A stretch of DNA of 17,970 nt, taken from contig JAIRMF010000091.1 in assembly GCA_031258895.1 (NCBI GenBank), forward strand, positions 1-17,970, in the 5' to 3' direction. The stretch is from Dysgonamonadaceae bacterium. GTDB lineage: Bacteria; Bacteroidota; Bacteroidia; Bacteroidales; Azobacteroidaceae. A program made the translations under genes and the position numbers. Below are positions 14,365-17,970 of the stretch, piece after piece; the first letter of the stretch is position 1; each line of letters opens with the position of its first letter. Under the pieces are notes generated by a model. It was not told the DNA's origin. It did no database searches and was given only the letters and a program-made list of their open reading frames with translations.

Positions 14365-14653
14365 CAAAACAATAATCTCGACAGCACTATTCCGTTTGCA
14401 AAGGTAATAGTATTTTTTTTTATACCAAAATTTCATTTCCAATCTTTTTCGAAAAGATTTCGTGTTTTGAAAAAACATTAGTTTCGCGATTATTCTTGTC
14501 TCGTCAAGTTGATGCGAGTTCGATGTAAGGGAAGTTTCAAGCTTTGTATCTTTGGTATGGGTGCAATGACGGGAGACTGCTCGGATCGGACTCACGTTAT
14601 TTGTTTGGGCACGCTGTTTGCTTTGAGATAATCGCCTTTTCGGGGAAAAGTTG
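14365..14653. other. Gene-free stretch between tRNA-Leu and slyD
   Basis: I see no credible gene here. It contains the minus-strand promoter at 14399-14429 and a single TATCTTTG on the + strand at 14547-14554 without a -33 partner. It also holds T-rich DNA around 14411-14425. No tandem repeats of the kind seen elsewhere are present. Confidence 0.6.
14399..14429 (-). promoter_or_regulatory. Minus-strand promoter facing tRNA-Leu and the DUF1573 gene
   Basis: TTTG (14429-14426) and TACCTTTG (14406-14399) on the minus strand are separated by exactly 19 bases, as good a match as the ligA promoter. Transcription would run leftward across the whole tRNA-Leu gene on the opposite strand and reach the DUF1573 gene after about 250 bases. 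Confidence 0.65.
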
Positions 14654-14661
14654 TACCTTTG
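14654..14661 (+). promoter_or_regulatory. -7 element of slyD-aroC
   Basis: TACCTTTG lies 19 bases before the slyD ATG, the same spacing as for ligA and the kinase gene. No TTTG is found at the right distance upstream. Confidence 0.7.
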
Positions 14662-14680
14662 CGCAACTTATTGAATAAAA

Positions 14681-15223
14681 ATGAAGATATCTGAAAACAA
14701 ATCGGTGTCGGTCACATATGACCTGACAGTTGATAACGAAGACGGAGAACGGGAGCTGATGGAGAGCGCTACACGGGAGCGTCCGTTGACTTTTCTGTTC
14801 GGCTACGGCATGATGCTTGAAGCGTTTGAACGCAATCTCGAAGGCTTGGCGGTCGGCGGGAAATTTTCTTTCAGTCTTTCCCCGGAGGAGGCTTACGGTG
14901 TTTACTATACCGAGAACATGGTAGAATTGCCGAAGAAAATATTTGAAGTCAACGGCAAGTTTGATTACGATTCCGTCAAGGAGGGGCAGACTCTTCCTAT
15001 GATGGATTCTCAGGGTCGCCGTATGATGGGATCTGTGCTTGAGGTAAAGCCGGAGGTTGTGGTGATGGACTTTAATCATCCGCTGGCGGGTGAGACTTTG
15101 CATTTCGACGGCGAAATTATTGATGTTCACGAGGCGACTCCGGAGGAGATTGCCGCCATTCGGAACGAGGGGTCATGTGGCTGCGGCTGCGACCATGGAG
15201 ATTGCGAAGGCGGATGTAAGTGA
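14681..15223 (+). CDS. slyD: FKBP-type peptidyl-prolyl isomerase, SlyD-like
   Basis: A cytoplasmic folding helper that turns X-Pro bonds and binds metal ions. The 180 residues follow the SlyD plan: a split FKBP core (YDLTVDNEDGERELMESATRE, then PLTFLFGYGMMLEAFERNLEGLAVGGKFSFSLSPEEAYG). Next comes the insert-in-flap chaperone domain (about 75-125), then the return of the FKBP fold (DFNHPLAGETLHFDGEIIDV). The short tail is rich in Cys and His (SCGCGCDHGDCEGGCK) and is the likely nickel/zinc-binding part. Its stop codon touches the start region of aroC, so the two are co-transcribed. Confidence 0.95.
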   Translation: MKISENKSVSVTYDLTVDNEDGERELMESATRERPLTFLFGYGMMLEAFERNLEGLAVGGKFSFSLSPEEAYGVYYTENMVELPKKIFEVNGKFDYDSVKEGQTLPMMDSQGRRMMGSVLEVKPEVVVMDFNHPLAGETLHFDGEIIDVHEATPEEIAAIRNEGSCGCGCDHGDCEGGCK

Positions 15224-15228
15224 TAACT

Positions 15229-16329
15229 ATGAATTCTTTAGGAAATATTTTTCGTCTGACCTCTTTTGGCGAATCGCACGGCAAGGCGATTGGCGGCGTT
15301 ATTGACGGCTGTCCTGCGGGGCTGGCTGTTGATTTGGATTTCATCAGGGGGGAATTGGATCGCAGGAGGCCGGGTCAATCGGAGCTGACGACTTCGAGGC
15401 GGGAGGCTGATTGTGTGGAATTTCTTTCCGGGATTTTCGAGGGCAGGACGTTGGGGACGCCGATAGGGTTCATCGTAAACAATACTGACGTTAGTTCGGG
15501 GGATTATTCTAACCTTCGTGAGACGTACCGTCCTTCCCATGCCGACTATGTTTATGGGCGGAAGTACGGTATTCGGGATCCTTTTGGCGGTGGGCGCAGT
15601 TCTGCCCGTGAGACGGTTGCTCGCGTTGTTGCGGGGGCGTTTGCGAAGCTTGCGTTGCGGGAGCTTGGCGTTGAGATACGGGCGTACACTTCTCAGGTCG
15701 GCAGCATTGTTCTTGATAGGCCGTACGCTGAGCTTGATTTGAGCTTGTCGGAATCCAATCCGGTGCGCTGTCCTGACCCTGCGACGGCCGAGCGGATGAT
15801 GGCTTTTATTCGTGAAGTGAAATCTGCCGGCGACACTACGGGCGGGGTTGTGAGCTGTGTTTGTATGGGGATTCCGGTTGGGCTTGGGGAGCCCGTTTTC
15901 GGTAAACTTCATGCGGCTCTTGGGGGTGCGATGCTGGGCCTTAATGCTGTCAAGGGTTTTGAGTACGGTATGGGTTTTTCGGGCGTTGGTGGCAGGGGTT
16001 CGGAGCTGAATGACGCCTTTTATGTGACGCCGGAGGGCAAAATTAGGACGCGGACTAACCATTCGGGCGGAATTCAGGGCGGAATTTCTAACGGTGAGGA
16101 CATTTATTTCCGTGTAGCTTTCAAGCCGGTTGCGACTTTGCTTATGCCGCAGCAGACGGTCGATATTTACGGCAACGAGACGACGCTGCAAGCGACGGGG
16201 AGACACGATCCGTGCGTTCTTCCGAGGGCCGTTCCGTTAGTTGAGGCGATGGCGGCGATGGTGCTGCTTGATTATTGGTTACTTTCCGGGGCCGGAGCGT
16301 CTTTTTCGACCCGCACTTTGACTCGGTAA
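15229..16329 (+). CDS. aroC: Chorismate synthase AroC
   Basis: Makes chorismate from 5-enolpyruvylshikimate-3-phosphate using reduced FMN, the last shared step of aromatic amino acid synthesis. The 366 residues show the family signatures: GESHGKAIGGVIDGCPAG (residues 14-31), RPSHADYVYGRKYG, and RDPFGGGRSSARETVARVVAGA. GGIQGGISNGEDI and RHDPCVLPRAVPLVEAMAAMVLLD come near the end. ATG 15229 gives the usual MNSLGNIFRLTSF start; GTG 15220, three codons earlier and overlapping the slyD stop, is also possible. After the conserved LLDYW the protein continues about 16 residues (SGAGASFSTRTLTR), encoded by DNA that is also the 3' end of the ileS piece on the other strand (58-base overlap). Confidence 0.97.
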   Translation: MNSLGNIFRLTSFGESHGKAIGGVIDGCPAGLAVDLDFIRGELDRRRPGQSELTTSRREADCVEFLSGIFEGRTLGTPIGFIVNNTDVSSGDYSNLRETYRPSHADYVYGRKYGIRDPFGGGRSSARETVARVVAGAFAKLALRELGVEIRAYTSQVGSIVLDRPYAELDLSLSESNPVRCPDPATAERMMAFIREVKSAGDTTGGVVSCVCMGIPVGLGEPVFGKLHAALGGAMLGLNAVKGFEYGMGFSGVGGRGSELNDAFYVTPEGKIRTRTNHSGGIQGGISNGEDIYFRVAFKPVATLLMPQQTVDIYGNETTLQATGRHDPCVLPRAVPLVEAMAAMVLLDYWLLSGAGASFSTRTLTR

Positions 16330-17111
16330 TCCTCCATTTCGAGTTCTATTCCTTCATCAATGTTAGCGAGGGTCACGCTGTTGGCGAGGACTTGCGCGGC
16401 GATGTATTGGTTGTATTTTTCCACTGCGGGTGCGAGGATTGGGTTTGGCTGTATGACGACGCGAATTTTGTCGGTGATCTCGTAGCCGTTGGCTTTGCGG
16501 ATGTTTTGGATACGGTTGACGAGTTCGCGGGCGATTCCTTCCTTTTTCAGTTCTTCGGTGACGGTAATATCGAGTGCGACGGTGAGGCGTCCTTCGTTCG
16601 CGACGAGCCATCCGGGAATGTCTTCGGAAAATATTTCTACTTCATCGAGACCGATTTCTGCGGTTTGCCCTTGGACTGTAAGTTTGAGCGCGCCTGTTTT
16701 TTCCATCTCGAAAATTTCTTCCTGTGTCAGGGCGGCTATTGCTGCGGCGAGGTTTTTCATTATTTTTCCGTACCTCGGGCCGAGTTTTTTGAAGTCGGGT
16801 TTGACTCGTTTGACGATTATTTCGGCTGTTGAGTCCACGTATTTGACGGATTTGACGTTTACTTCGTTAAGTATCAGGGTTTGTACGGCTTCTATGGCTT
16901 TTTTTTCTTCTTGGTCGGGGACGGGAATCATTAGCATTTGCAGCGGTTGTCTTACTTTGATGTTCACTTTTCTACGTAACGCGAGCGCCATCGAGGATAT
17001 TTGCTGCGCCAATCTCATTCTGTTCTCCAGAGCTTTGTCGATGAGGGTTTCATCGGGTTGTGGGAAGTCTGTAAGGTGTACGGAGGGTATTTCTGATGTA
17101 TTCATGTTCAT
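16272..17111 (-). CDS. ileS: Stand-alone C-terminal domain of isoleucyl-tRNA synthetase
   Basis: The 279 residues match only the last quarter of a long (about 1,100-residue) IleRS: SVHLTDFPQPDETLIDKALENRM, ALRRKVNIKVRQPLQMLMIPV, LGPRYGKIMKNLAAA, EDIPGWLVANEGRLTVALDITVTEELKKEGIARELVNRIQNIRK. This covers the end of the anticodon-binding region and the C-terminal domain. The catalytic part, with HIGH and KMSKS, is absent. The frame is closed just upstream: a TAA lies eight codons before the ATG (17136-17138), and the DNA beyond is a tandem array, not coding. Yet the ATG falls close to a domain border and a TAATTTTG element stands 19 bases before it. It is either a truncated relic of ileS or an expressed tRNA-binding fragment; a full ileS must exist elsewhere if this organism is viable without the fragment's parent. 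Confidence 0.88.
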   Translation of the reverse strand: MNMNTSEIPSVHLTDFPQPDETLIDKALENRMRLAQQISSMALALRRKVNIKVRQPLQMLMIPVPDQEEKKAIEAVQTLILNEVNVKSVKYVDSTAEIIVKRVKPDFKKLGPRYGKIMKNLAAAIAALTQEEIFEMEKTGALKLTVQGQTAEIGLDEVEIFSEDIPGWLVANEGRLTVALDITVTEELKKEGIARELVNRIQNIRKANGYEITDKIRVVIQPNPILAPAVEKYNQYIAAQVLANSVTLANIDEGIELEMEDYRVKVRVEKDAPAPESNQ

Positions 17112-17130
17112 TTTTTCTTTTTGTGTGCCG

Positions 17131-17138
17131 CAAAATTA
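17131..17138 (-). promoter_or_regulatory. Possible -7 element for the ileS fragment
   Basis: TAATTTTG on the minus strand fits TAnnTTTG and ends 19 bases before the ATG at 17111, the spacing seen for other genes here. A TTTG lies only 12 bases upstream (17154-17151), too close for the standard -33 element, so support is moderate. Confidence 0.5.
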
Positions 17139-17228
17139 GCATAAAATTCTCAAATTCGTGCAGGCGGCCGGAAGATCGGCTGTTGTGGCGGCAGGACGGG
17201 CGACGCGTTTTTTTAAACCACTCGCGCG

Positions 17229-17627
17229 GCTGAGCAGACAAGTGACGCGTTTGCGCAGACGAACGACTTGTTTGCGCAGACGAGCGGCTCGTTTGCGTCG
17301 ACGAGCGGCGCGTTTGCGTCGACGAGCGGCTCGTTTGCGTCGACGAGCGGCTCGTTTGCGTCGACGAGCGGCTTGTCTGCGTCGACGAGCGGCTCGTTTG
17401 CGTCGACGAGTGGCTCGTCTGCGTCGACGAGTGTCTCGTTTGCGTCGACGAGTGTCTCGTTTGCGTCGACGAGCGGCGCGTTTGCGTAGACGAGCGACGC
17501 GTTTGCGTAGACGAGCGGCGCGTTTGCGTAGACGAGCGGCGCGTTTGCGTAGACGAGCGATTCGTCTGCGTCGACGAGCGACGCGTCTGCGTAAACGAGT
17601 GACACGCTTGCGCAAATGCATGATGTA
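17229..17627. repeat. 21-bp tandem array, about nineteen units
   Basis: TTTGCG or TCTGCG recurs every 21 bases from 17250 to 17607 (17376, 17565 and others are variants), with a diverged unit before. Central units carry the perfect palindrome CGTCGACG and often the mirror CGAGC-G-GCTCG. Variant forms are grouped: GCAGAC at the left, GTCGAC in the middle, GTAGAC from 17481 to 17550, then GTCGAC and GTAAAC. Blocks of like variants point to local duplication inside the array. Frames are open on both strands (RRRAARL, SFASTSG, SSTQTRR repeats), but I find no start signals supporting a gene. Confidence 0.95.
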
Positions 17628-17940
17628 TTTTGTCAAACGGCAATATCATTTAGTCACTTAAAGTTTTTAAAATCGTCAATGAATTGAAGGTTTTTTTAAA
17701 CGGAACGCGCGTTTTCGCAGGCAGGCAGAGGATTTGCGAAGACAGACGGTTCGTTTTCCAAAACAATAAGGTAATTTGGGCGCTTAAAGCATTTGTATTC
17801 ATTAACGTTATTAAGGTTTTTTTAAATGTACGGAGGGGTTGGTAAGACAGGCAGTGAATTAGCAGACTTAATCGTTCAAAAATCACAAACGCGTTTTGTT
17901 TACAAAAAAATAAAAACTGCGTAAATCGAAAAAAATGATA
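17628..17940. repeat. Gene-free stretch with degenerate 21-bp units
   Basis: No gene seen. From 17712 the 21-base rhythm of the neighbouring array continues in decayed form: units begin TTTTCGCAGG (17712), TTTGCGAAGAC (17733), TTTTCCAAAAC (17754) and TTTGGGCGC (17775). Two copies of an AAGGTTTTTTTAAA segment occur near 17688-17701 and 17813-17826. The rest is A/T-rich. Confidence 0.7.
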
Positions 17941-17948
17941 TACCTTTG
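17941..17948 (+). promoter_or_regulatory. -7 element for a gene beyond the right edge
   Basis: TACCTTTG, 22 bases before the window end. With the 19-21 base leaders seen elsewhere, a rightward gene or tRNA is likely to start at or just past the edge. No proper TTTG lies 19-21 bases upstream. Confidence 0.5.
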
Positions 17949-17970
17949 CAAACAATTCTCATAACTGCAC

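Noticed and set aside
14547..14554. TATCTTTG as a promoter on the + strand upstream of slyD
   Set aside because: No -33 partner, no gene at a suitable distance, and a better-placed TACCTTTG exists at 14654.
14359..14595. 78-codon minus-strand frame between tRNA-Leu and slyD
   Set aside because: It contains the minus-strand promoter at 14399-14429 within it, has a K/R/Y-rich run from A/T-rich DNA, and matches nothing I recognise.
17050..17661. Arg-rich or Ser/Thr-rich repeat proteins on both strands
   Set aside because: All are readings of the 21-bp array in different frames, and one also overlaps the ileS fragment. Extreme composition with no conserved flank.

Overview
The window looks like chromosomal DNA from an uncultured member of the Bacteroidales (Bacteroidota). 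The main reasons are repeated copies of the Bacteroidota promoter element TAnnTTTG, several with TTTG 19-21 bases upstream, placed just before genes. Other reasons are a pair of ExbD-type genes with N-termini of the kind seen in this phylum, a DUF1573 secreted protein, and the Bacteroidota style of ArgG, AroC and IleRS C-terminal sequence. Most genes are housekeeping genes; the unusual content lies between them.

Layout: 1-~790 is a repeat region (81-bp perfect direct repeats, 42-bp tandem units, a perfect 20-bp inverted repeat). 869-2914 is ligA (+), facing recQ (-, 3020-5194) across a hairpin. argG (+, 5352-6539) diverges from recQ. 6589-8073 is a three-gene overlapping set: an unknown four-helix membrane protein and two ExbD-like proteins. 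8074-9120 is a second repeat region (9-bp TTAAG-type arrays, an 80-bp dispersed repeat, sixteen 21-bp units, a second long inverted repeat). 9119-9546 (-) is a unit of two identical tRNA-Asn genes with promoter and terminator; the spacer between the two genes is built of 42-bp repeats. 9597-13079 (+) is a tight run of a PfkB sugar/nucleoside kinase, rfbD and prfC. It converges on a DUF1573 secreted protein (-, 13092-14141). A tRNA-Leu(UAA) gene with terminator follows, then slyD and aroC (+). aroC overlaps tail to tail with an isolated C-terminal domain of isoleucyl-tRNA synthetase (-, 16272-17111). The window ends with a large 21-bp tandem array (17229-17627) that fades into degenerate 21-mers, and a promoter element for a gene beyond the edge.

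The genes do not form one pathway: DNA repair/replication (ligA, recQ), arginine and aromatic amino acid synthesis (argG, aroC), translation (tRNAs, prfC, the ileS piece), protein folding (slyD), envelope energy coupling (exbD pair) and dTDP-rhamnose synthesis (rfbD). The most unusual signals are two. First, four tandem arrays of unrelated sequence share a period of 21 or 42 bp, which is two or four turns of B-DNA. Second, the IleRS tRNA-binding domain stands alone, with its own promoter element, an in-frame stop eight codons upstream, and no catalytic part in the window. Two long inverted repeats, both with 26-base loops, sit next to arrays and are also worth attention.
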